The notes under the pieces were generated by a model. It was not told where the DNA came from, made no database searches, and saw nothing but the letters and a program-made list of their open reading frames with translations. From Alphaproteobacteria bacterium (lineage in GTDB: Bacteria > Pseudomonadota > Alphaproteobacteria > Micavibrionales > CSBR16-224), in the NCBI GenBank assembly GCA_006226225.1, contig SBHI01000112.1, positions 1 through 9,115 on the forward strand: a stretch of DNA of 9,115 bases. The letters run 5' to 3'. Shown here one piece after another: positions 1 to 6,499 of this stretch. The number at the start of each line of letters is the position of its first letter. Position 1 is the stretch's first letter. The position numbers and the translations under genes are program-made.

Positions 1-672
1 CCCGAAAACGGCGCAAAAGGCCATGCCATTATCTGGGGCGGTGCCGATTTTACCTCGAAATCATTTTACAGCTATCTCGGCAGCGTCCACGCCCTTTCAG
101 GGCAGAATATTTATAGCGACAGTGGTTTTCTGCTCAGAACCTCTTTGGGCTACGGTCAGTACAAATACAATAAAATCGGCTTTCCCAATACAGAAGTCAG
201 CGGCAGTGTCAAAGCGGCCGATCTGATGCTCGGATACAAACACGCCTTTGACAAAGGCGGCGTAACCCTTTATCTGGGCGGCAGCATCGAAAACCACAAT
301 CTGTCCGCCAATGATGCGGGGAACAGCGTCAACGGCACACATGCGGGCTTTGCCGCCAATATGGATGCGCAGATCAGACCGACCGATAATATCACCCTAC
401 TTGGTATGGGCTCCTATGCCTCCGCAAACCAGAGCTATTGGTCACATTTTTCCGCAGGATACACCTTCAGAAACAGCCCGATTGGCGCCGTAACAGTCGG
501 CCCCACAGCCGGTATTGCAGGCGGCAAAAACTATCAGCAAAGACGTCTTGGCCTTGCTCTCTCAGGCATTAATCTGGGCTTTGCAAACGGCTTTACCTAT
601 GCGGGTTACAGTCGCGATCAAAACGACAGTGGCAGTGGTTATGCCGGTTTCGGGCTGGATCGCAGTTTTTGA
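1..672 (+). CDS. bcsS: BcsS-like outer-membrane beta-barrel protein, 5'-truncated by the window edge
   Basis: Frame 1 is open from base 1 to the TGA at 670-672, giving 223 residues of C-terminal sequence; the start and any signal peptide lie outside the window. The protein is an alternation of short amphipathic strands rich in Gly, Tyr, Phe and Asn, and it ends in Phe, the typical C-terminal signature of an outer-membrane barrel recognised by the BAM complex. The opening W-G-G-A-D stretch (residues 12-16), the following Y-S-Y-L-G and A-L-S-G, the L-L-R...GYGQYKY segment (about 45-56) and the closing GYSRD...G-Y..F-G-L-D-R-S-F fit the pattern I recall for the alphaproteobacterial cellulose biosynthesis protein BcsS. 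Its molecular role is not established; a part in glucan export or surface anchoring is inferred. Context supports the call, since a BcsA-like synthase converges on it and overlaps its last 34 bases. A generic porin-like or autotransporter barrel is the alternative. Confidence 0.7.
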   Translation, partial: PENGAKGHAIIWGGADFTSKSFYSYLGSVHALSGQNIYSDSGFLLRTSLGYGQYKYNKIGFPNTEVSGSVKAADLMLGYKHAFDKGGVTLYLGGSIENHNLSANDAGNSVNGTHAGFAANMDAQIRPTDNITLLGMGSYASANQSYWSHFSAGYTFRNSPIGAVTVGPTAGIAGGKNYQQRRLGLALSGINLGFANGFTYAGYSRDQNDSGSGYAGFGLDRSF

Positions 673-2564
673 AAACACCGCGCCAAAGGCGCAATATAGG
701 TCTTGTTATCAGGAAATTTCATCTCTTCCAGTTTGCCGATGCGGTCCATCATCATAAAATATTCGTAATCGTCACACTCTTCCTGGCTGTCCCATGATAG
801 AGCGCCGCCGGATTTCTGCCCTGCTTCCGCAGGGCGCAGCAGAATCTGCACAGGAAGCTCTTTCCCGCATAATGCAATCACTCCCCGGCAGGAACCGGAT
901 GGCAGCGCGGCCTGCGCATTCTGCGGTTTTAAACTCATCCCCCTATCCGACAGCTCCGTCACAACCGCTTCCGCCTTCCCCTTTGCGGTTTTCAGCGTCA
1001 CAGGAATATCCACGGGAAAGCGGCTGAAGGAACGGCGGTTGCGGTTGCAGCGGCGCGTCAATTTGCAAACCTGCCATGCCAGCCACGTCCCCAGACAGCA
1101 CCACATCACAACAATCAGTATCGGCCAGCCGTCAATACGCGGCGTACCGAAAAACTCGTCATAGCCCGCATTGGCAAGGGCAACCAGATTAATCACCAGA
1201 ATGAACCAGGGAAACAGGAACGGCAGCGGCTTTTTCCTGACTTTCGGCGTGACTTTGAAATCGATATGCTTTTTGCTGAACAAAGCCGGAAACGCCCGCA
1301 CCAGCGCAGGACAGCGCGCCATATTGAAGATTTCATTCTTGATGACTTTGGTATAACCGCGCGAGAACTCCTTATAGGCCAGCAAGCCGACAAGCAGAAA
1401 AGGTATGTAGAAAAGCGACCATTCCGCAAAGCTAACCTTGATCGGCGAGATATAAAAAACCAGCGTCACGGCAGAGGCGATATACAAAAAGACATGGCGC
1501 GGCCCTTCGATATAATTCCCCACATGCAGCAGATAAGCCATGCGCTGCAGCGGCGTTAGATTCATGCGCCCTGCAAACAGCCCTTCCAGCCGTGCAATCT
1601 GCATCGCCCCCTCTGCCCAGCGTATGCGCTGCCGCTGAAAGCTGATCGCATCATGTGGCGCAAGCCCAGCCGACAGCGTTTCGGGATGATAGACCGATGA
1701 CCAGCCTTTGGCATGCAGCAAGGTCGAGGTATGCATATCCTCCGTCACGGTTGCTTCGGCAAAACCGCCGACATCATCCAGCGCAGTACGACGCAGCACG
1801 GCACAACTGCCGCAAAACATCGCCGCGTTATGCATGTCGCGCCCGCGCTGCTGCGCATGGAAAAACAGGGAATGTTCCGACCAAAGATCATTGGCGCGGC
1901 CATCCCCAAGATGCTGATAGGAATCGAAATTGTAAAATTCCTGCGGCGTCTGCACAAAAGCCAGCTTCGGATCGGTAAAGTAGCCAAGCGTCCGGTCAAG
2001 AAAGCTCGGCGCCGCAATAAAATCCGCATCAAAGACGGCAATAAAGTCGCCCTTGCTTTCCTTCATGGCATGGTTGAGATTGCCCGCCTTCGCGCCTTTA
2101 TTCTCACTGCGTGCGATGTAACGGCAGCCTAGCTCCTCCGCCATTTCCCGCATTTCCGGACGGTTGCCGTCATCCAGTATCCATGTCTCATGCGGATAGG
2201 TGATGCGCAATGCCGCAATTGCCGTACGCCGCACAAGGCTGACCGGCTCGTTATATGTGGGAATATACACATCGACCGCCAGCCCTTTTTCAACCGGCGG
2301 CGAGGAACGCGGCGCAAAATGAAGCAGGCTCAGCAAATTGATCGCCAGCCAGACAAAGCCCACCAGTTCGGATAGATAGAACAGAAAAGAGTAAATCGGG
2401 TAAGACGGATTAAAGATCGTCAGCCGCCACAGGAAATAGACTGCGGCAATCACAAAATAGACCCCGGCAAGGAATTTGCGGGCATGCACAATACTTTTTT
2501 CAGAGACATGTCCGGCAGGCAATGCACTGTCTTTATACGGTGGCGGTTTTGTCTGCTTTTGCAT
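639..2564 (-). CDS. bcsA: BcsA-like cellulose/beta-glucan synthase, GT2 with C-terminal PilZ domain
   Basis: This 641-residue inner-membrane processive glycosyltransferase should polymerise UDP-glucose into a beta-glucan and extrude it. Two hydrophobic segments (about 32-50 and 56-80) precede the cytosolic GT2 domain, which shows DDG (131-133), the DAD metal-binding motif (179-181), MFCGS (249-253), TED (274-276) and QRIRW (312-316). Further hydrophobic segments follow near 357-375, 383-397, 447-467 and 479-500. The gating-loop motif FKVTPK (436-441) matches the FxVTxK loop of BcsA and argues for a true BcsA relative. A PilZ domain follows, with RSFSR (511-515) for c-di-GMP binding; its second motif reads ELSDRG (537-542) with Glu where Asp or Asn is usual. 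The protein is shorter than the roughly 790-870 residues of characterised BcsA proteins. An AGGG ribosome site with 7-base spacing overlaps the upstream stop codon. Curdlan or another glucan cannot be excluded as the product. Confidence 0.85.
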   Translation of the reverse strand: MQKQTKPPPYKDSALPAGHVSEKSIVHARKFLAGVYFVIAAVYFLWRLTIFNPSYPIYSFLFYLSELVGFVWLAINLLSLLHFAPRSSPPVEKGLAVDVYIPTYNEPVSLVRRTAIAALRITYPHETWILDDGNRPEMREMAEELGCRYIARSENKGAKAGNLNHAMKESKGDFIAVFDADFIAAPSFLDRTLGYFTDPKLAFVQTPQEFYNFDSYQHLGDGRANDLWSEHSLFFHAQQRGRDMHNAAMFCGSCAVLRRTALDDVGGFAEATVTEDMHTSTLLHAKGWSSVYHPETLSAGLAPHDAISFQRQRIRWAEGAMQIARLEGLFAGRMNLTPLQRMAYLLHVGNYIEGPRHVFLYIASAVTLVFYISPIKVSFAEWSLFYIPFLLVGLLAYKEFSRGYTKVIKNEIFNMARCPALVRAFPALFSKKHIDFKVTPKVRKKPLPFLFPWFILVINLVALANAGYDEFFGTPRIDGWPILIVVMWCCLGTWLAWQVCKLTRRCNRNRRSFSRFPVDIPVTLKTAKGKAEAVVTELSDRGMSLKPQNAQAALPSGSCRGVIALCGKELPVQILLRPAEAGQKSGGALSWDSQEECDDYEYFMMMDRIGKLEEMKFPDNKTYIAPLARCFQKLRSSPKPA

Positions 2565-2571
2565 GAAAGAG

Positions 2572-2575
2572 CCCT
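2572..2575 (-). promoter_or_regulatory. Ribosome binding site of the BcsA-like gene, overlapping the upstream stop codon
   Basis: On the minus strand AGGG lies 7 bases before the ATG at 2564. Its first two bases are the last two of the TAG stop (2574-2576) of the TraR/DksA-family gene. Ribosomes ending that gene would sit on this site, so translation of the two genes is probably coupled. The motif is short, so the strength of the site is uncertain. Confidence 0.5.
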
Positions 2576-2903
2576 ATCCCGCACAATCAACACAGGTCGG
2601 CACAGCTGGGTCAAGATCAAGGCGTTTTGCGGGAATTTCTTCGTCGCACAAAGCGCAATAACCGTAATCACCGCTGTCGATACGTGCCAGCGCCTGATCA
2701 ATACGGTGAATTTGCATTTTACGGCGACGCTCATTCGCCAGCGCCATTTCCTGCTGCTGCATCGCATCCATACGCGACAGACGCCCGACCATGGTCTGAT
2801 CCAGCTCCACAGGCCTGCGGGCATCCACGCCGCGCACATCCGCATCTTCCAGCTCTTTTTTCAACGCCAGAAGTCTTTCTTTGTATTGATTTATGTTGGT
2901 CAT
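2574..2903 (-). CDS. TraR/DksA-family zinc-finger transcriptional regulator
   Basis: The 109-residue protein has a predicted helical N-terminal part (about 5-75), including the L-D-Q-T-M-V-G-R-L-S-R-M-D-A stretch (34-47) where the coiled-coil tip lies in this family. A C-terminal four-cysteine zinc finger follows, with C83-x2-C86 and C104-x2-C107. Family members bind the secondary channel of RNA polymerase and change promoter choice, often together with ppGpp. This one is shorter than DksA proper (about 150 residues) and nearer the short TraR/DksA-like proteins, so the symbol dksA is not given. Asp46 may be the tip acidic residue. Its ATG overlaps the lysA stop in an ATGA arrangement and it has no strong ribosome site of its own, which suggests translational coupling to lysA. 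The BcsA-like gene starts 9 bases after its stop. Whether it controls those neighbours is unknown. Confidence 0.88.
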   Translation of the reverse strand: MTNINQYKERLLALKKELEDADVRGVDARRPVELDQTMVGRLSRMDAMQQQEMALANERRRKMQIHRIDQALARIDSGDYGYCALCDEEIPAKRLDLDPAVPTCVDCAG

Positions 2904-4198
2904 TTCAGCCAGTTCGGAAATTGTTCCATCGCCAGAATATCCGCAACATCGTGCCGCTTGCGGATCACCGCATACTCATTCCCTTTCACCAGCACTTCGG
3001 GCACCAAAGCGCGGGTATTGTAATAAGATGACATCACCGCACCGTAAGCACCGCTGACCATAAACGCCGCCAGATCATCGCGCTTCATTTCCGGCAGTTT
3101 TTCGCCTGTCATAAAGGTGTCTCCCGTCTCGCAGACGGGGCCGACGATATCATAGGCATGTTCCGGCGTGCCTGCTGCGGCCTCGCGTACGGGCAGCAGC
3201 GGGTGATAGGCATTATACAGCGTCGGGCGGATCAAATCATTCATCGCCGCATCAATAATGACAAAACTGCGTTCTCCCGCGCCGATTTTCCCTTCGGAGG
3301 GGCAGTTTTTAATATACAGCACCCGCGACAGCAGCAATCCGGCATTACCGACCAGCGCGCGTCCCGGCTCCAGAATAATCTGACATCCCAGCGGCGCGAT
3401 CATTTCCTTGACCAGCGCGGCAAAACTCTCAAGATCCATCGGTTTTTCATCTTTATAGGTAATGCCGAAACCGCCACCGATATCAATGCGGCTGATATTA
3501 TGCCCGCTGGCACGCAAACGCGCGACCAATGTCGCCATCCGCGCAAAAGCGTCCTTAAAAGGTGCATTCTCGGCAATCTGCGAGCCGATATGCATCGCCG
3601 CGCCCGCAATCTCAATCCCCGGCAATTTTGCTGCGTAATCATATATTTCCGGCGCCTTTTCAATATCAATACCGAATTTGTCCTGCTTGCGGCCGGTGGA
3701 GATTTTTTCATGACCACCCGCATGCACATCCGGATTGACGCGCAGAGCAATTCGCACGGTTTTTCCCATTTCCGCCGCTGTTTGCGACAGCAAATCCAAT
3801 TCCGGCACAGATTCCACATTAATCTGCCAAATACCGTATTCCAGCGCCGCCGCCATTTCCGCGCGGCTTTTACCAACACCGGAGTAAACGATTTTATCCG
3901 CAGGGATGCCTGCGGCCTTTGCGCGTTCCAGCTCACCACCAGAGACGATATCCGCCCCCGCGCCCTCATCCCCCAGCGCCTTCATCAGCGCGATATTACT
4001 GCCCGCCTTGCAGGCATAGGCGATCAGGAAATCCTGCGCAGGCATCGCGCCCCGCAACGCCTTGGAAAGCGCATGATAATTATCTTGTAACATCTTGAAA
4101 GAGTAGCAATAAACAGGCGTGCCGACTTCTGCCGCAATGCGTGACAATGCAACATCTTCAATATGAAGCTCGCTGTTTTTGTAATGATAAACGCCCAT
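2900..4198 (-). CDS. lysA: Diaminopimelate decarboxylase
   Basis: LysA is the PLP-dependent cytosolic enzyme that decarboxylates meso-2,6-diaminopimelate to L-lysine, the last step of the DAP pathway. From the chosen start the protein has 432 residues, normal for the family. Visible landmarks are the PLP-binding lysine in YACKAGSN (K64), G-A-D-I-V-S-G-G-E-L (81-90), HIGSQ (203-207), the phosphate-binding GGGFG (241-245), EPGR (277-280), CETGD (356-360, usually CESGD, with the cysteine of the partner active site) and GAYG (384-387). The frame could open two codons upstream at a TTG (4204), but a GGAAAG ribosome site lies 6 bases before the ATG at 4198 and directly abuts that TTG, so ATG is preferred. 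It is the first gene of a tight leftward cluster with the TraR/DksA-like regulator and the glucan synthase, and is divergent from the gene at 4485. Confidence 0.96.
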   Translation of the reverse strand: MGVYHYKNSELHIEDVALSRIAAEVGTPVYCYSFKMLQDNYHALSKALRGAMPAQDFLIAYACKAGSNIALMKALGDEGAGADIVSGGELERAKAAGIPADKIVYSGVGKSRAEMAAALEYGIWQINVESVPELDLLSQTAAEMGKTVRIALRVNPDVHAGGHEKISTGRKQDKFGIDIEKAPEIYDYAAKLPGIEIAGAAMHIGSQIAENAPFKDAFARMATLVARLRASGHNISRIDIGGGFGITYKDEKPMDLESFAALVKEMIAPLGCQIILEPGRALVGNAGLLLSRVLYIKNCPSEGKIGAGERSFVIIDAAMNDLIRPTLYNAYHPLLPVREAAAGTPEHAYDIVGPVCETGDTFMTGEKLPEMKRDDLAAFMVSGAYGAVMSSYYNTRALVPEVLVKGNEYAVIRKRHDVADILAMEQFPNWLK

Positions 4199-4204
4199 TT
4201 TCAA

Positions 4205-4210
4205 CTTTCC
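4205..4210 (-). promoter_or_regulatory. lysA Shine-Dalgarno sequence that fixes the start codon
   Basis: GGAAAG on the minus strand is separated by six bases (TTGAAA) from the ATG at 4196-4198. It directly abuts the alternative in-frame TTG at 4202-4204, too close to serve it. This decides the lysA start in favour of the ATG. Confidence 0.65.
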
Positions 4211-4346
4211 GGATCAAACCTTTGAAATATATAAATTAACCGCCGCAACACCTGCGATACTTTTCTATTTTGCTGCAAACTCATAGCATAGAACAGGATA
4301 AAACAGAAGAAAATCACAGAGAAACAAAAAATTCCTTTACATATTA

Positions 4347-4386
4347 TCGAATTTTTTGTATTCTTTTCGAAAGTTTTTTGTAATTG
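4347..4386. repeat. Imperfect tandem direct repeat with phased T-tracts
   Basis: Two copies start 20 bases apart, at TCGA 4347 and TCGA 4367. Each reads TCGAA, then a six-T run, then GTA and T's; the second copy has two extra bases (AG) before its T-run. T-runs start near 4352, 4364 and 4374, roughly one helical turn apart, which is the pattern of intrinsically curved DNA. The 8-bp palindrome TTTCGAAA (4365-4372) sits at the start of the second copy. The repeat ends just upstream of the candidate -35 element at 4391. Confidence 0.5.
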
Positions 4387-4390
4387 TTAT

Positions 4391-4419
4391 TTGTGCCCTG
4401 CAGCTCAGCATGCTATCTT
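4391..4419 (+). promoter_or_regulatory. Candidate sigma-70-type promoter for the two membrane-protein genes
   Basis: TTGTGC (4391-4396) and TATCTT (4414-4419) are separated by 17 bases, and TGC immediately before the -10 makes an extended -10 element. Transcription would start near 4426, leaving a leader of about 60 bases before the gene. The -35 matches the consensus at only three positions, so this is a prediction by inspection. Confidence 0.35.
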
Positions 4420-4484
4420 TCCATGTTATTCAGGACACTGCATAAACAAGCAACATATCGTTTATTATTTCAAGCCGGGAGCAT

Positions 4485-5537
4485 ATGCGAATGGCACGGG
4501 CGCAAAAGCGGCAGACTGTAGAGGACAAACAGAAAGAAGATGGCGTGACATCGGCATCCGTTTCCGTGCATCCCGCAACTGACGATCCGTCCACCCAAAA
4601 ACGCAAAAATATCGTCTGGCGCTATTCCAAGGAATTATGGAGCGACCACCGTTTCTGGAAGCAGATGTTTCTGCTGAAAGGCGGTATGGGCGTTGTCACA
4701 ACCGGCTTGCTGCTTGTGCCCGTTATCATGTCCCTGCCCGCGATCATGCTGGCCTCTGCCGTTGTACTGGGCGGTGTTCTGGCTGTCGGTGCGGCTTTCA
4801 GCATTGCCGTCGGTGCCAGCGGTCTTGTCGGCACATTTTCCCGCGCCCGCAAAAAAATTAACGCGGAATTCGGCCGCAACAAGGATGACATTACCGGCGT
4901 GCCCAAAGATCAGATCGCCCTGTCGCAAACACGTATGGCCTTCAAGGATATGCTGACAGAAAAATGGCCGATGCGCCCCATCGTCAACAGCAAACTGGTC
5001 AAACGCATCAATCAATCCCGTGCCGTCAATCGCTTTAAAAGCTTTATGAATGAAAGCGACAACCTGCTGGACACACTGACCGTCAAGAACTCCGCCCTGA
5101 CTGTTGCGATCTTCGGCGGTATGTTGCTGGCGGTCGAGCTGGTGGCCGCACCGATCTTCTTCTCCGTTGCTTTCCTTGCCTATACCGTCGCCTCCCTCGG
5201 CTTTGCCATGTATATGGGCTATGAAGGCTTGAAAGATATGGGCAAGCGCCGCGAGGAAGCCAAACGCCTGAAAAAACTTGCACAAGAAAAAGCCAACAGC
5301 CCCGCCAGCAAGCTGGCCCGCGCCAAGAACAATGTTGTGGAAAGCTTTAAATCTGGCGGCGCAAAACTGAAAAAAGGCTGGATCAGCGCCCAGTTCTGGA
5401 AGAAAGCCGATAAAGAACAAAACGCCGCTGAAGAAAAACCCGCGAAGAAGCCGGCAAAAAAACCGGCCAATGAGAATACCGCCGCTCCGGCAGCGCAGAA
5501 GAATAGTTCTGGAAAATCACGCTGGAAGCTGCTATAG
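4485..5537 (+). CDS. Unknown lysine-rich membrane protein with C-terminal KPAK repeats
   Basis: I do not recognise a family. The 350-residue product has a charged N-terminus (1-45) and no evident signal peptide. A first hydrophobic block (about 62-117) is rich in Gly, Val, Leu and Ala and could form two helices around P85. A basic soluble stretch (118-200) and a second hydrophobic block (about 203-246, probably two helices) follow. A long cytosolic-type tail (247-350) is dominated by Lys, Ala and Glu. The tail carries GGAKLKKGW (291-299), matched in the next gene's product, and a KPAKKPAKKPA repeat (318-328) resembling the tails of some polyanion-binding proteins. GGGAG (4477-4481) is 3 bases from the ATG at 4485 but 9 from a second in-frame ATG at 4491, so the true start may be 4491. 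The next gene begins 39 bases downstream in the same direction, suggesting co-transcription. Confidence 0.75.
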   Translation: MRMARAQKRQTVEDKQKEDGVTSASVSVHPATDDPSTQKRKNIVWRYSKELWSDHRFWKQMFLLKGGMGVVTTGLLLVPVIMSLPAIMLASAVVLGGVLAVGAAFSIAVGASGLVGTFSRARKKINAEFGRNKDDITGVPKDQIALSQTRMAFKDMLTEKWPMRPIVNSKLVKRINQSRAVNRFKSFMNESDNLLDTLTVKNSALTVAIFGGMLLAVELVAAPIFFSVAFLAYTVASLGFAMYMGYEGLKDMGKRREEAKRLKKLAQEKANSPASKLARAKNNVVESFKSGGAKLKKGWISAQFWKKADKEQNAAEEKPAKKPAKKPANENTAAPAAQKNSSGKSRWKLL

Positions 5538-5576
5538 TTATGACCAATTACCGATTCTAATTATGAGGATGAAGAG

Positions 5577-6371
5577 ATGAGCGCAGAAACCGTTGTTGAA
5601 ACCACCGATGTCCACACAGCCCCCGCCGCCTCCGCTGGCGATGCCGCTGTTGCGAAAGGCAAAAAGAAGAAAAAAGAAACCTATCGCGTGATGCAGTATC
5701 TGCTGAAAGTCGGAAAAATTGAATCCAAGCAGGACACATTCCCTTCGGATCAGTTTATTTTGAGAAACCTTCCCGATGCCATCCGCAAAACCGACGGCGC
5801 ATCGAAGAAAGCCAAAGTCATCCTCGGCCTTGCCGCCGCAACGATTGTTCTCGGCCTTGGCGGCATTATCGCACCGATCGCCCTTGGTCTGGCAGGCGTT
5901 ATCGGTACAGCGACCGCGATGATCGGCGGCGCGATCAGCCTCAGCCTCGGCGTTGCCGCAGGTATGGTGGCACAGGATCAGGCGCAGGATTTCGGCAAAG
6001 AATTCGGCGAAGGTCTCGGCAAACGCCTGCTGGCCAAACATCTGGTTGAAAAAGGCCGCGAGCTGAATGAGCAGCGCAAAGCCAATGCCGAACAGCGCCG
6101 CAAACAGCGCGCCGCTGAAAAAGCTGCAAAAAAAGCCTCTGATGCCCAGAATGACAGCAAACCCCAGACGGAACAGGGCACGGCCTCGAAACTGTTCTCC
6201 GGCGCTTTAAAGCTGAAAAAAGCCTGGGATGACAATGCTTCCAAGGACACAAAAGACAAAGCTACCGAAGGCATCAAGAATGCCGGCGCGACAGCGAAGA
6301 AGAAAATCGGATCCCTGTACGACCGCATCAAGAATCGCGGTAAAAAAAAGGGCAATGATAAAGCGGCATAA
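5577..6371 (+). CDS. Unknown lysine-rich glycine-zipper membrane protein, partner of the preceding gene
   Basis: I do not recognise a family. The 264-residue product begins with a low-complexity Ala/Thr/Val stretch (1-27), then a KGKKKKKE patch (27-34) and a short soluble part (35-80). A single hydrophobic block (about 81-131) follows, broken near P100, with dense small residues in GxxxG-like spacing, as in glycine-zipper or hairpin membrane segments. Next comes a strongly charged, helix-prone stretch (about 140-190) rich in Lys, Arg, Glu and Ala that could form a coiled coil. The C-terminal tail carries SGALKLKKAW (208-217), matching a motif in the preceding gene's product, and ends in a basic KNRGKKKGN region. 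The start is supported by a GAGG ribosome site at 5565-5568. No cleavable signal peptide is seen, so the tails are probably cytosolic. The shared layout with its neighbour suggests a pair acting together at the inner membrane; function is unknown. Confidence 0.78.
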   Translation: MSAETVVETTDVHTAPAASAGDAAVAKGKKKKKETYRVMQYLLKVGKIESKQDTFPSDQFILRNLPDAIRKTDGASKKAKVILGLAAATIVLGLGGIIAPIALGLAGVIGTATAMIGGAISLSLGVAAGMVAQDQAQDFGKEFGEGLGKRLLAKHLVEKGRELNEQRKANAEQRRKQRAAEKAAKKASDAQNDSKPQTEQGTASKLFSGALKLKKAWDDNASKDTKDKATEGIKNAGATAKKKIGSLYDRIKNRGKKKGNDKAA

Positions 6372-6462
6372 ATTCGCGCAGCACCTTCTGTCATAACACA
6401 GCATTTTTCTGACCGTTTTTGCCAAAAAAACGATTTAATAATCTGTTTTTGTGGTTTTTTAT

Positions 6463-6490
6463 TTGCAACTGTTGCAAGCTGCGCTACACT
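6463..6490 (+). promoter_or_regulatory. Candidate promoter of the GST-SDR pair
   Basis: TTGCAA (6463-6468) and TACACT (6485-6490) are separated by 16 bases. A start site 6-8 bases after the -10 would fall at 6496-6498, at most a few bases before the ATG at 6500. A second TTGCAA at 6472-6477 is too close to serve as the -35. The rest of the 128-base gap after 6371 is AT-rich with T-runs, but I see no convincing terminator hairpin in it. Confidence 0.4.
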
Positions 6491-6499
6491 TTTATCAGC

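Larger units (their letters stand above)
4199..4484. other. AT-rich divergent intergenic region between lysA and the 4485 gene
   Basis: About 286 bases separate the divergent starts and hold no credible gene. The region is clearly more AT-rich than its flanks. It holds runs of A and T (for example 4326-4331, 4352-4357 and 4374-4379), an imperfect direct repeat (listed separately) and one promoter candidate for the rightward genes. For lysA, a TATATT-like element is readable on the minus strand near 4228-4234, but I found no convincing -35 partner at the right distance. I saw no stem-loop resembling a lysine riboswitch or an intrinsic terminator. Confidence 0.6.

Noticed and set aside
3158..4090. 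Long open frame of 310 codons on the plus strand, opposite lysA
   Set aside because: It is fully antisense to a gene with all LysA motifs, and its translation is rich in Arg, His and Gln with no family resemblance, as expected from a codon-bias shadow.
4202..4204. TTG as the lysA start codon
   Set aside because: The ribosome site GGAAAG abuts it with no spacer, while the ATG two codons later has ideal spacing.
4199..4330. Possible lysine riboswitch in the lysA leader
   Set aside because: I could not see the paired-helix framework of a lysine riboswitch, and the region is simple AT-rich sequence.
4635..5420. Open frame of 261 codons on the minus strand, opposite the first membrane-protein gene
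   Set aside because: Its composition (His, Gln, Asp, Gly-rich without domains) looks like an antisense shadow. The plus-strand frame has coherent membrane segments, a ribosome site and a related neighbour.
5538..6041. Open frame of 167 codons on the minus strand, opposite the second membrane-protein gene
   Set aside because: It starts inside and antisense to the 5577 gene, shows no recognisable domain, and the plus-strand gene has a good ribosome site.
6388..6412. Possible intrinsic terminator after the second membrane-protein gene (CTGT...ACAG then T's)
   Set aside because: The stem is only four base pairs and the T-run is short and offset, too weak to call a terminator.
6423..6460. A-run and T-run that could pair as a hairpin
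   Set aside because: The pairing is almost only A-T with internal mismatches, so a stable terminator stem is unlikely.
6419..6499. N-terminal extension of the GST from a TTG at 6419
   Set aside because: The added residues are Phe/Cys/Lys-rich, unlike GST N-termini, and they cover the candidate promoter. The protein starts naturally at the ATG at 6500.
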